DNA of 64,000 nt from Echinostoma caproni (Eukaryota > Platyhelminthes > Trematoda > Plagiorchiida > Echinostomatidae): positions 32,136 to 96,135 of the forward strand of contig UZAN01039806.1 in the NCBI GenBank assembly GCA_900618425.1, given 5' to 3'. Under the pieces are notes generated by a model. It made no database searches. It saw only the letters and a list, made by a program, of their open reading frames with translations, and had not been told where the DNA came from. Position 1 is the stretch's first letter. The number at the start of each line of letters is the position of its first letter. The translations under genes and the position numbers were made by a program. This document shows positions 22,950 to 35,649 of the stretch, piece after piece.

Positions 22950-25900
22950 ATAATCGACTTTGGTGCTCTTATACTAATGAGACTAATTCCAACTGTCGCA
23001 GCTAGAAATGCGTTGCAGTGCTGTTTGAAACCATCCGTCCAATGAAGGACCCAAATCAAACATAAAAGTTTGTTCGCATGTCAGTGCTAACAGGAAGTCA
23101 TATCAAGGTTCCTTGATATCAGGCTGAAATATGTCAATCGTTGCTGAGCAACCAGGACTTCCAGCAGCTTGTTATTTTGATGACAGCAGTTCATGCGAGG
23201 GACGGGGACGCGCAGTTTCATACCACGTATCGACTTTGTATTCTGGTAGCAAACAGTTTCTTTTTAACCCACTGGAAGAGGTTTTCCGTACATTCAAACA
23301 ATTATATTCTCGTCACTTTAATTGGTTTATCACTTTAGGTTCTTATGAACGGGTTTACTGGAAAGACGTAATGCATTACAGAGGTATCACATCTTTGCTG
23401 GTGTTTTGGCTTACCTTTAATCCGCCAACAACTTAGATTATCCAAGTAGCCAACCAGCTATTTGGGAATGACGCATCAACTTCTTGTTGTTATTTGTCGC
23501 AAACCAATCCAGTGTAGCTACGGTTGTCAATGAGAGCACAATTTGATCACCTTTTCTGAAACTACCAAATTTCGTAAGTCACTGACGTCACTTTGCTGTC
23601 TCATGGCACCCGGTTCAGATATACGATTTGATTCACATGGAATATATGTTGGATTGCATGCCTGATCCTGAAACACTGCCACGTGCACACAATTCGAAAC
23701 GCAAACATCCTTGAATAGCTCCCTCGTCCTCGTAGTACCGCTAAATTGAAGCCTAATGCGACAATCAAAGAATTATTGACTTTTTGAACTCAGGTATTAA
23801 GGTTCATCGATGCACCCCTGACCTGTGATTCAGTATCATATAATCCGTTGTGTGCTAGGCCGGTAAAATGATGTACCCATTAGAAGCAACATTTTGGACA
23901 GCTGGTGTGAATAGCGTGAGCTTCAGTGATGACGGTACTGTTCATGACCGTCGTGTTTTCTGTTTGTTTGCAACACCAGGTCCGCTGTTTGGTGAAATCT
24001 GTAGCAACTAGTTGTTTGTATGGAGGCAGTTCACACTAATAATATTTCACTCACAATTGTTGGGTCACCTCTTCCTGTTTCCTTTTAACAATCCAAAAAT
24101 AGCACATCCCAATTTCAGACCCCGTTTGTTTTAGTGTCAGGGCCCCACAGCACATTACACTTGAACCCTGAGTACCATTCAGTAGAGCAGCTGAATACCT
24201 GTAGTATTTTGATTGGTGCATGTAACGCGTAAGTGAAAAACAAACAATGGATGAATCTCTTTAAACGGTCGACGTCCCTTTTTCGTTGACTTTAGATAAA
24301 AATGTGTATTAGTTTACCTGTTTCATTTCATCATTTAAAGCAAGAGGTACAACAACAAAATATGTTTTCATACACTGAAGTACAATCAGAATTCAAATTC
24401 GATGCAATAAAAGAAGCTCGGTTACTAATAATCAACTAAATGCATTTCCTAATGGCTAAGGAAAAAGAAGGGGTTTCCCGAAAAGAAACATCCGACACTA
24501 TAGTTTCCATTCTTTTCAACTACTAAGTTCGACTATGTGACTTAAACTCATGGGTTTAATGTAGCAATGCGAGAGTCGCTCCTGGAACTATTCTGATACT
24601 TTATAGCAAACCACAAATGAAAAATAAGCATAATAATTTATCTAATTATGGGTTTGGCTGATGCGCATCCACAGCCTTCCGTTCCTCCGTCTAAATGATG
24701 TTTGATTCATTTGAGGTTCGTTTTTATCTCATTTGTCATGTTAGGAAACCGTTTTCTTATTGCCAGTTATGTTTCGCTGATACCTGAAGTGGACATTTTC
24801 TCCCAGAAATTATTTATCTGGCGCAAATCACTTCCATATATAAACTAAGTTGTAAGTTGCTCAAAGGGTTTGTTCTTCCGGAATGTGCGCCCAACCAACT
24901 GTGTATTGAATCTCTTTCATTTGGCAAGGCTTTCTCCACGCAAAATCGGCAAAACAGATTCTACAGTTCTCCAGAACGTAAAATTCAATGTACCATTTCA
25001 AAACAATGGTTCTTATTTTTTCTGCATGATAAGAACTGATACTTCATTTAAATCCGGTAGTTCGTGATAAGCACAAAAATGCAGTGCTTGTTTGAAAAAA
25101 GTGCACGAGAGTGTTTTGCATACGAACTTGAGTTAATGACTAACGTATGCACGCGATCAAATGCAAACGAGAATCTGCGTTGAATAATAGAGCATGGTAA
25201 TAAAGGTTTACCAGATAAAGTCTATGGAACTTATTCGATACTTGGCTAAAAGTTTAAGGCGCTGATGAAAACGAACTCCTCAAGGCCATTTCTATCGTAC
25301 GACTGTTCACCACACCACCACGTCATTCCAAGCCAATAGCTGGATGAATACAACACCCGAGATATCCATTTGTAAGGATAAAGTCCATCTAGTTATGCAC
25401 CATCAGTACAGAAGTCTATTATTTATTTGTTAGGGAAAATTTAGATCACGGCTTCTGGTTAGTAACGGTGATTGATAAAAGTTAACTGCTGCGAATGATC
25501 AACTTTCAGGCTTCATAGTCATTGCACATGCAATCACTTTCAGTCAAACATGTGAAATGCAGGGTCAATTTAAGTTTCGCTTATAGTGCATGTAAGTCGT
25601 AATTTACACTCGTAAATTGTAACGTTGTCTACAGGTGTTGAATGGTTTGGCGGATAAGGTATTCAAGAGTCTATAATGCACTTCTACCCAGAAGCTAGTT
25701 ATTGTTGCGTGAAAGGAAAGCGATAGCAATGTCGGAACAAAACTCATATCCCAATGAGTCCCGAGCCGAATACCCCATCATTGTTTGAGAATATATGAAT
25801 CTATGGATAGACAACAGCCTGTCTAAAAATCAATAACCATCATTTGACGGAACTGTGTTCCGTAAATTAAAAGTGTATCGTGTTACAAGTCATTGCAGTG

Positions 25901-27245
25901 CACACTCAACGAGTAGTCTGATCGTTCAACGACAAAAACGTCACACTACGCGTATTCGTCTCTGCCCAAGTTGACGAACAAACGGACAATGCGATAACCC
26001 CATGTCTTTGCCCACACAACTGACCCACATAAACATATGGCTACCGGTAAGCGCTAACCCAGTTAGTACATTGAGAGTGTCACCTCAACTGGTGAGGAAA
26101 CGCTTCTGAGCTAATTGCATGGTCCGTAGAAAAAGTGGACAATAATTTAAACCCCCTTGAGTAACAGAAAAAGGAAATATACATATATTGAATGTTTAAA
26201 CCGATTTCACATATGCATTTTAAGTCAAAATTATCAAGGTCCGTTTGTATTTCGATGGGACTGTAAGTTAAGGATAAATAAAGGTAAGTTGTTTCCCCGG
26301 TCGTCATTACGGTGTTAAACGCATGTGATCTCTCATCGCAGTACCTCCTGATCAACAAAGAATGATTGAATCTGTGCTCCAATAACTCATGTACACTGTT
26401 CGCTGATCTGTTCTCTTGGCATTCGGAAGACCAGTTCTGGATGAAGCAATGCTGAAGGGGAGTTTTGTCACACCATTCAATCCACTCGGAATTATTCATT
26501 CGATTTTCGACGGTGACCTCCTTCGACCATGTCTGGTCTGGAGATCACGTTCCTTGGGGATGATCGCACAATTAACAAATCATTCGTGAATGCGGGAGAA
26601 AATGCATGCATTATATTGTGAGTATCGACAATTTCGAAATCCTTATATGAGGATGGGTAGCATCAAGGTGAAATTTGTGAAGTGAAGCTGTTCTTTGGGT
26701 TACTGTGATTCAGTGTATAGACACTAGAAAAATGTAAGACACAAAAACTATTCAGGGGTTACCAAAAGTATTTTCTTTACCGCTGTAGGTCTTGAAGTTT
26801 TATGTAGCGCCACGTTCCGCTTTTGATTTTGAAGTTAAAATCTGGACCCATTTTTGATGCTCAGTTAATGAACGTGACTGAAACTTGGAATGCAACTGTT
26901 TCTTGGCAGATATAAGTGTTCCATGCATATGACAAGGTGAATTTATTTCCATGGCCCTAACCCTAAACTATAATTGATGAATTTTCCATACCTTCAAGCG
27001 CAGACGTGGTTGCTGATATAAACCAAATACATATGCCAAAATAAATTTTACCACGTTTAATTCTACGATTTCATTGAAGCTGAGCCAATCATAATCGTAT
27101 CACACTGTTTGTATAATCGCATCAGGAGCAGAGGAAGATATTCTTTGAGATTCTGTAACACATGTGGAGGTTGACTGAAAAAATGTTCGTTCACCCCTTC
27201 CTGTCCAGCAGCTCATGCATAAATCATTCCTTGGAATATACTGAA
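22950..27245. other. Non-coding stretch
   Basis: No supported gene. The longest open frames (23131-23436 plus; 26080-26499 minus) have no motif and no splice support. Confidence 0.45.
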
Positions 27246-27249
27246 CAAC

Positions 27250-27480
27250 GCATTTTGAGCTTTTTTCCTTTGAAAGATGAATTTGTCGTGTATATAGCAA
27301 ATTAAGAGTGAACTGGAAAGCCAGAATGCACCGCACAACTGTTTCGACCTGGTTGGGTCGCATCAGCAGTGCGAATCTATGGATCCAACTGGGGATCGAA
27401 CTCAACACTCGCTCCTTATCAGTAGTCAGGTTGTGAAAGTTTCCAAACCGAATCACAACCCTGGAGGCTAGTGCTGAGAT
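27250..27480 (-). mobile_element. Hammerhead SINE, copy A
   Basis: On the minus strand a B-box-like GAGTTCGATCCCC (27391-27403) is followed after a short spacer by a complete hammerhead-like fold (27328-27372). Then come the family tail words TTCCAGTTCACTC and TTTGCTATATAC and an AT-rich end. The same order of B box, hammerhead and tail occurs in copies B, C and D. The long minus-strand open frame covering this region is therefore fortuitous. An internal pol III promoter is inferred from the B box; an A box is not clear. Confidence 0.7.
27328..27372 (-). ncRNA. Hammerhead ribozyme motif, best-preserved copy
   Basis: Minus-strand order: stem I strand GCACTG; core CTGATGC (consensus CTGATGA); stem II GACC, loop CAACCA, GGTC; core GAAA; CAGTTGTG forming a very short stem III and the cleavage site; stem I return strand CGGTGC. 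Stem I gives six pairs (one G-U) and stem II four perfect pairs. Two core positions are changed: A9 is C, and the nucleotide before the cleavage site (H17) is G. Both are expected to abolish cleavage. Type I layout with tiny stem III is known for hammerheads in PLEs and other retroelements. Confidence 0.7.
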
Positions 27481-27568
27481 GAGCACGGTCTGTGGCCTGC
27501 AACGAGCTCGCAAAGATGGGTTGTGCCATAACGCGTATATGGAAAATAGAAAATGTTCAGCTGCCCCG

Positions 27569-27775
27569 TGATTGAGTGAGTAGCATGCTTGCATTCTGCA
27601 TGTGAGGTCCCGGGTTTTATGCCCACTTGGCTGGATGGATACTGCTTATTAGACCAGGTCAAACAGCTGTCCGGTGCTTCTTAGCTTTTCAGCTCACTCT
27701 TCATTTGCTATATACGCTACGAATTTACTTTTGGAATTTATTCAAATCCTCCATTACTCACTTTTCTTTTAAAAG
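27569..27775 (+). mobile_element. Hammerhead SINE, copy B
   Basis: The plus-strand start GATTGAGTGAGTAGCATGC is A-box-like, and GAGGTCCCGGGTTTTATGCC (27604-27623) is a decayed B box. A hammerhead-like segment follows at 27639-27677: ATACTG, CTTATTA (from CTGATGA), stem II GACC-A-GGTC, AAA, CAGCTGTC, CGGTGC. The tail CTTTTCAGCTCACTC then TTTGCTATATACG and ATCCTCCATT closely matches copy C. The first core strand and the G of GAAA are lost, so it is inactive. The palindromic stem III ACAGCTGT and the GTC cleavage triplet are intact. It lies head-to-head with copy A. Confidence 0.65.
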
Positions 27776-27779
27776 AATT

Positions 27780-30700
27780 TTATGCAGTGAACTGAGGGGA
27801 TTGTAAAACAGACCTGCCCTGCTGGTCAACATAAACGCTAAGATTTTTTTTCTGTTTGACTTCTCAAATTGAGTATAAACTCAAACATGAAACGATCAGA
27901 GAGTTTTTTGTTAATACGCGAATCAAGCACACTGAAATGCAGCGTAAACTATTTCTACGTTTAGTTCGAATCCCATTGAGACACGTGATCTTGTCATATT
28001 GACATTCAATGAAAACTTGCAGCAAATTTACATACGTAATATACTTGCAACCTTTAACTGCACTTATATTATATACTAAGCACGTTTACCAATGTTACAG
28101 AAAGTGTTCATCGCAGGTCGAGAATCCCCCAAATTTGTCATTGCCTACGTTTGCTGACTTTCATTTTTTTGTTTTAATTACCTGTAGTGCTATTTCAGGC
28201 TTTACCATTAACCATGAACCTCTTCAAACAGAACGAGCAGAAATAAGGGAGACTTTGCAACCAGAGCGATACATGCTTTCTAGCTAGTCGGTATGTAAAT
28301 ATCAAGTTAAACTGCTAAATGTTGAGAAGACTCCTTTGCAAACGTGACTCTATCCTGTCGTGTTCGTGATTCTCTCCAGCTTGTACGCAGCCATACTTTT
28401 GGTAAGATTTGGTTTAACCGGACCTGACTGTTGGGAATGCATCAGTTTCAATTCTTGTCTGGTACAGTATGGTACATGACGCATTCATGTCGCTCAACGT
28501 GATCTGTGTCATTCGTTTCAGTCGTGACAATTTGTGTACTTTAGACAAGCAGCTTCTTTACCTATCTTGTTCAATAGCACACATGATTATTTTTTAGTGT
28601 TCAACTATCTTAAAAAAGTGGAGCATCACTGGATTATCCCAATCGTTCCCCGACCTCATCGCCACTCATTTGGCAAACAACCCATGTGCATATATAAAGC
28701 TTATCCCGATTATCTGAAAGAGAGCCAACGAGGTCATGGTGAACAAATGATTATCCTGTTTAGCCGTCACACGGACCATAGACCGTCAGTGCATGCGTTT
28801 GAATCGTGTTCCATAGTCGTGGGATATTTGAAAGGAACCTCATATTAACCATGGTACAAGCCGACTTTTCCTGTATCTGTGGGTGCCTTTACATAAAGGA
28901 ATAAACATCTTTCGTTTGATTTCTTCTTGACATTACATGTGCCACGGGTGCTCGCACTGCATAGTCGGATGTCTATCGGGATGCACTCCAATGGAGCCTT
29001 ATCCCTGCCGGTCAAGTCAATACCAATGCCTGCTTCATTAAACACAAATGCGACTGCAATCACAAAAACATCAGATAAAGCTCTTCTACTGGAATGGAGG
29101 AAGAGATTATTGCGATTGATGAGTTCAAATCCCAAATGAGTGTTCCCCATTGTCAACACACGTCAATCTACAGATTTTCGAGCTTACTAGCTGAACCCCT
29201 GTTTGCCCTATACACAGTAGTGTTGAAAGTTTGAACACCCAATGAAATCGTAGGAATGGGAGGGTAGGATCCTAGTGGCACGGTACTACTGAGACGGTTA
29301 CCGAGTAGTATAATGTTAAGCCGCTGCATGAAACTCCGTCAGTGGAACCATTGCAAACAGATCGTACAGTGNTGGAATCCCTTTTAAATAGAGCAAGATT
29401 TGCTCCAGTGCATTAGGTTGATGCATTTGTGAATGCATCAGTACATGATTGGATAGTGGGCATGATACTACCAGGTTCCCCAGATATAAGCAGAGGGTAT
29501 TGTAATGGAGCCCATCCAGAACCTTCAGTTAAGGAACAATAAGCGGGGTCGACTAATGAGTCTACGATGCTCTGGGTGCCGCTGACTGGCACATTAGTTT
29601 GTACTCCTTTTAGATGTGACCCAAAATCCATTGTTCCCAAATTATTCTGGAGCCTGCCAATCGCCAGTGAACGTCGCGTTGGTCAACTTCTAAAGGGAAC
29701 ATTGTAGTTTGGATTGCGCTGACGACAAATATCATTATGAACTACATAAACCAAATAAGGGTGGTCTAGAATCGAGGTTTACACAACTTACCCCAGAATG
29801 ACTATCTGTGGTGAGTCAACTCGAGAGAAAGCGTCAGGAAGCATCGTTTCCCTTCTGGCTTGAGTTTTAAAATCTCCGCCACGAGAAGGCAAGGGATAGC
29901 ACATCCTCATCAGAAGCTATTTGAGATGCCCAGTTGTCTGAGCGGATTTCCTAAAGAGGTTTGAACGATTAAACGTTTCGGATCCTGAGACACCCACTTT
30001 CGTTCACACTGAGTCCTTCGGAGGCTTTGAAAGCACTATCGATAAGATTTATTTCCTCTACTGGGATGAACACCAGGCTCATTGGATGGGTGTCCTTAAA
30101 TGTGGTTTCAAGTTACGGGGAAAAGCCTGAGGCTGATATATCTAACTGTCATCTATCCCTCAACCTAAGGTTCAATCGTTTAAAAGTATGCTTTAGCAAA
30201 ACTTCAGTTGCATATAATCACCACGATTAATGGTCTTTCGGTCAAGTCAAGTCGAATATGCGCTTTGTTCACTCAAAAATATGAATGAATATTCAGTAGC
30301 TCGTATCACTGAATCACAGCTAAGCTATTTGTATTTGCATTTGTATGAGATTTATCAGCCTAACACGCTTACATTTCAGTTAAACATTGTGCACTGTTCG
30401 TCACATCGGGGAAAATCTAGAAGTATAGACAAATCCAATAGAGTGTTGTGTAAACGAATGTTTCCGAAGTTTGATCTATTCAAGTAAATATTGACGTAAT
30501 TCATTTGTAACTCGTTCCTTGCTGGTCAAGAGTCCTATAGCAGTGAACCAGCTTTCCGTCAACCGATGTTTCGGGAACACGTAGCTTAGTGGAAAAAACA
30601 TATATTACCATTGTAAATGTATAAAAAGTGGAACCATGAGGCAGGGGGGGGGCTGGAACTCCAAAAGGTTTTACCAAGGAATTATTAAGTTTCCCTTACT

Positions 30701-33700
30701 TCAATGACGTGAGTGATATTTATTATCTCCTTCGCTATTATGCGATTATCGGTACCGCGTGGGCTGTAACAGAGATGGTTGGCATAAGCAGCATTTTGCG
30801 ATTAATATCCCGGATAATAATCTTATACTTGTGAATTCTTTTTTATTTTCATTTTTGCCTTCTTTTCTTGAGTACGCAATGATAGAAATTTCCGGAAGAA
30901 GGAAGCAATCAACCAAAAGGCTGCCATACATCACAAATTGGAGAAAGTCAAATGGTGGGGGGGTCGAACAAACATTCTCTCGGGTAACATTTTGGTGACG
31001 TTAACATCGGGCCATCATTGCTGTTAATATATCAATGAGTATCCGAAAAACGACATATCATTTTCCTGCACATCAGGAGTAGTATACCGATGTTCTGTAT
31101 TTCTCTTGAAATAGATGACCAGATTGCATTTTCTTTTTTATATAGAATAAACTTGTATTCACTGCGTTGATCCTTCCCTATTTCACCAGATCATTTTTAA
31201 CACGAGTTTCAACAACAGATTAGGTAGACAGGAAGTCAGCTAAATAGACTTCCGCTTGCAACCCCGCAGTAGATAGCTAGACTAGGACGTTCTTTAGCCT
31301 CTTTTATAACCATCGGCAACTTCATGCACTCTGAATAAAGCTGAATAGATTCAGATATACAATTGTCAATGAACAACTTGAGGATAAATTAAACAAAAAT
31401 AATCTGCAAAAGTTGCGCGCTTTAGATCCCTGGTGATGGAGTGGAAATAATTTTAATAATACGGGCGTGACATTCAACATTTCGCGCTGTCTATCCGTGT
31501 TAAAATTATCTTTTGTTGAAATAACTTGCGTTATTATAAATTTTACCGGCGCTTCTGTCGTCCCTGCTACTCCGCTATCTGCATTGATAAACATTAACTG
31601 CAGGAGCAATTCTGAAGCAAACATTAACATTTTTAACTCGTTTGCACTGTATTCGGCAGCTGTTCATACGTGTTATGAATTGAAAAGAGCGACTATTTGG
31701 TTTTGTAGTAGTTGGTAAATGAAAAGTCACAAGTGTATTTTTTGACTGTATGCACTACATGTTTAACTCTACAAGGAGTATGTAGTCAAATGATAGCAAA
31801 CCTCTAGGTTTACAGAGTTCATTTCATCATCTCGCTATATCCATTACCATAGAACATACAGTAAAATATTGCTTCATTACTTGTTTCTGTGGTTTGTATT
31901 TCCTAGTGCATCCAGAAGAGATCAAGAATGGGATATACTGACAGTTAGAAATTACAAATAGGTTTCAGAGCTTCTGGTTTCAAACTTATCAGTCGGTCCT
32001 TACAATATTTTTCATTTGATTAGACAAATTTAGTTGTTTTTTTATTTCTGAGGGTAGCGGCTTCACTTCTTTGTTGTTAATGTTAATGTGACATTTACCT
32101 TAACATAACATACAATGCAAAGCCCGCAAACGTTTTTTTTCTCAAGTTAACATGTATTATTATTTCCCTAATACTTTTAATACAGAGAAAATGAAGCGGC
32201 GAACTGTCGGTTGTTCTCTTAGATATGCATGGTCCCAAAATGCACATAAGATGCTAACAAATGGTTACATGTTGACCTACCATGAGTTCGGTTTAGGAAC
32301 CGTAACCCAAGGTAAATGCAGAGTTTCACGCAGATGTTTGTGTGAGAACATTTATTTTTCGTCCAGTTACACGCTGTTTTAACTTGTCTTTCGCAATAAA
32401 TCAAGGCTATTGAGGCGGGAGAAGCGGGGTATAAAAGGAAGGTGGAACTTCCTGAAAAGCAACCGAAAATTTCAACAGGATCAACTCAAAGATTGGCAAT
32501 AAACGAGTAGGTAGTATATATTTAGAGAGATGTGTGTGCAAACGAGAGTTCAAATTTTGCTAGCGTTCAGAGATTTCAGTCAGCTGGATTGATACAGTGT
32601 TGTGCATTACGCGATGCCCGCATTTATTGGCGTTTTCTACTTGATAGTGTTGCAGAGGATAGAGCCATTGAAGGAGGACGGTTATATTTCCGGAGCAACA
32701 TCATCCGAATAGACAAATATGATGGCTGGGGCAATGAAATGTAACGGTGTGACGCCGAGTATATGTGGGGATTATCTCCGAATACTTAATTTCCGTTTAT
32801 CAATGTGCGAAAATACAACAATAACGACGATAGTCTTCGATAAATACTTACGCGGTTGTCAATTTTTTCCAAATCGGTAGGGCAGACACCTGCACTCAAG
32901 TTGCATTAAATCGGAATACGCTGGCTGTGACAACAATCATGAACTGTAGGGAGCGATTCAGAAAGGCTTTTCCCGTTTCACTTACAAGTACCATCCGGAA
33001 TCTTAGGGTCCGCAATAGACAACGTTGTTTTTGAGGTACACAGCATCATGGTGTACGAAGGTAATGAGAATGATTTAGACCAATGAATAACGTTTGTGAT
33101 AACAATTTAAATAAACTTCAAGTGCAATTTATGGGAGAATCTTTGTATCAAACCAACGACGTGTATGTTTGGAAGGATGAAGCTTCAGTTCATGGAATTC
33201 ACTGTCTGTTCAAGAAACGTCATCTGGACCCAACCGATTCAAACCTGTGATGAATATTGAGTCCCCGAAAGATCAACATGATTTGCGATCCATTATGCAG
33301 TGTTCTTAATACTACTAACGATTCATTTATTATTTAACCCCTAGGCTATACCCTTGTTTGTTACTCAGTCCATTGTGAAACGGAAATGTACTATGAACTG
33401 CGAAGAACTTTCATTATTTGATACGGAACGTCAATGAACGTTCACTCCTGACATCGCTTTCTCCACCGAAATCACTGGCACTAGTAACAGATGCGTCCCA
33501 GGTGGTTATCGGTCTCTTATAGGAATAAGAATGACTTTCTGTTATTTGTATTTCCAATTTGCTTAATCGTGCTTAGAAATGTTAATCGTAAAGTTGGAGA
33601 GAGGCTTTGGTAGCGCTTTTGGCTGTCCGGAGACTGTAAAAGTATCTGTTTGAAATGTAATTTACGATTGTGACGGCTCGTCAGGTAAAACAGTTCTTAA

Positions 33701-34680
33701 TCAATCCTAACACATATTTGACCAAAGAAACAGCCGCCATAATTCAACGTTGAGTATTGCACTTGTAGCTTACGGTTATGCTATTATTCATCGGTTGAAC
33801 AGAACAATAAGAAAAAAAACAGATTTCTCATCAAAATTCTCACCCTTTGTAACAGCAGTGAGATGTAATTTTGTCACCCAACTGGGACTGGTTTGTGGAG
33901 CAGAGTTCAGAAGGTGGATTATTTTGACCGTTTGGAAAAGATGACCTCCGGATTTGAAGAGAAGCTCTTCTCCATTCTTTATTAATCACGAGGAGTTTTT
34001 CTGTGAAACCAAACGGTGTTGTCTTCTGTAAACCATGAAAAAGGAGTCATGCGGACTTCTGCGGACTTCACTTGATACTCAGAGATTAGGCCAACACCGT
34101 CAGTAATAAAAATCTGATCAACAAGTCGTGCCTGATTACAGCGATTGCTTTTTCAAACCGTCTTATCAACACCTATTAGTTCGGGTATTTTCAATACCTT
34201 TGTCTACATTTCAATCAAAAATTAAAGCAGACGTTCAACTAAAATGGAAATGATGAAAAATGAAAAAAAAAATAACGAAAAATAATGCAACCTTAAAAAT
34301 TGATCGCCTTTATAGATTTATATTTAGTTCGTGTAAGAGTTTCTTGTCAATTAAAGAGCGAGCGAAATGTAATAAACCTGAATTAGGATAACGCTTGTAC
34401 GGAGTTCAATAGCGGTAAATCTTCAATATAGTTTTGGCACGAAATCGGCTGGTGATCAGAAAATGTTTTATGGTCCGAAATATCAGACGAAGTTGGTCGA
34501 GTTGCGTACAGTTTCATAATTAGTGAGTTTACCGGAATAGGAGGAACACAGCTAAGGATTGCAAAACCTCTTGGAAGAGTGATGAAATCAAAGACGAACA
34601 GTAACATATGAAGGTAAAATGCACTGATAAGCAAAGCCATTTATATATATCAATATCTTTATTCGTTTCATTTTACTCCC
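27780..34680. other. AT-rich non-coding stretch
   Basis: Nearly 7 kb without a supportable gene. It contains a lone B-box-like GTTCGAATCCC near 27965 without an A box, a short G run near 30642, and one ambiguous base at 29372. Open frames up to about 104 codons have no recognised motif. Confidence 0.45.
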
Positions 34681-34840
34681 TTTACTATTTATTGAATATA
34701 CTAATGTACAGTCAACATTCAGAAAGGGAGGCCGCGGCCATGCAGAGGTTGCCAGGGAATGTGGGCGGTGGTGGAGCGGTTCGAACCCAGAACTTATAGG
34801 TCACAATTTGATGACCTAATTACAGCCACCACCCCAATAT
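34680..34840 (-). mobile_element. Second tRNA-like SINE family, copy 1
   Basis: Read on the minus strand, a 67-nt tRNA-like unit (34767-34833) has acceptor-like arms GGTGGTGG and CCACCACC. It also has an anticodon-arm-like GGTCA/TGACC hairpin and a perfect B box GGGTTCGAACC (complement of 34778-34788). A body with the complement of GTGGGCGG follows, and then a tail around 34690-34720 containing TGTACAGTCAACATTCAG on the plus strand. The same order is present at 46.87-46.99 kb, in decayed form at 44.14-44.29 kb, and as a tail only at 54.29-54.37 kb. Confidence 0.65.
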
Positions 34841-34876
34841 ATATATAAATATATATATATATTGGAGTGGTGGTGG
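34826..34876. repeat. Palindrome with TA core
   Basis: CCACCACCCCAATATATAT on the left is nearly the reverse complement of ATATATTGGAGTGGTGGTGG on the right, with an AT-dinucleotide core. The left arm coincides with the acceptor-like arm of the tRNA-like SINE, so the palindrome duplicates that end in inverted orientation. Confidence 0.75.
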
Positions 34877-34879
34877 ACA

Positions 34880-35640
34880 GTTACACTTACGAGGACAGCA
34901 CAAGGTTGGCTACGAATTCATGTGGATCATGATTGCTCTATTTGCTTCTATCAATATGATGAGAACGATGAAAAGAAGAAATTTTCAATGGATTTATAAT
35001 CACCCCTACAACTGAACTTTAGGCATTGGGTATAATAAATGCATTTTCATATAGCGTTCTCGGTTCTCATTATCGGTCATCCCTAAAGAATAAAATAACT
35101 GTACTATTTCAACGTTTATCACACGCATCAGCGTTCGACTTTCTATGATCTATGCCAGTGGTTATTTGACGTTCATAACTGAGACCACATTTATCTTCGG
35201 AAAATTGCGTGCTCATTTCTTGCATACCCTTCCGCAGGTCATGCCACATCTGCATACGTTTGTCAGAACCGTACATGTGAGATTTTTATTCACCAATAAG
35301 TATCACCATAGTGCTTTCAGCCTTACAGCTGACATGAATGTTCAAAAAATTGGCTGAACATAGAATATGACTCTAAGTCGTCCAAGAAGTTTCTTTCATC
35401 TTTATGGGTAAACCTTTTCGTAGCGCTTTTATTCCATGTGAAATTTAATATTCTTTTGCATGAATCTGTTCAACCCTAATGATGAGCTCGCTATATAGTC
35501 ACAAACTGTACGGAAAAATACTTTCGGAATTCTTAGGAATTTCACCCCAGATTTGTGAGCACATTACAGTTGGATACTTTTCTAAGTTATCGCATAACTT
35601 TCGTTGATCGGGAAAGTTCATTAAAATATTTTTTGTATTC
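34880..35640. other. Non-coding stretch
   Basis: Nothing recognisable beyond short motif-free open frames. Confidence 0.4.
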
Positions 35641-35649
35641 ATTTCTGAT

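Noticed and set aside
26080..26499. 139-codon minus-strand open frame
   Set aside because: No recognisable domain or splice boundary; composition drifts to low complexity at its C-terminal end.
27100..27594. 164-codon minus-strand open frame, the longest in the window
   Set aside because: Its central part is the B box, hammerhead and tail of SINE copy A, a repeat with RNA structure. The same family in other copies has stops in this frame, so the openness is accidental.
27960..27976. B-box-like GTTCGAATCCC, possible tRNA gene
   Set aside because: No A box at the right distance and no cloverleaf pairing.
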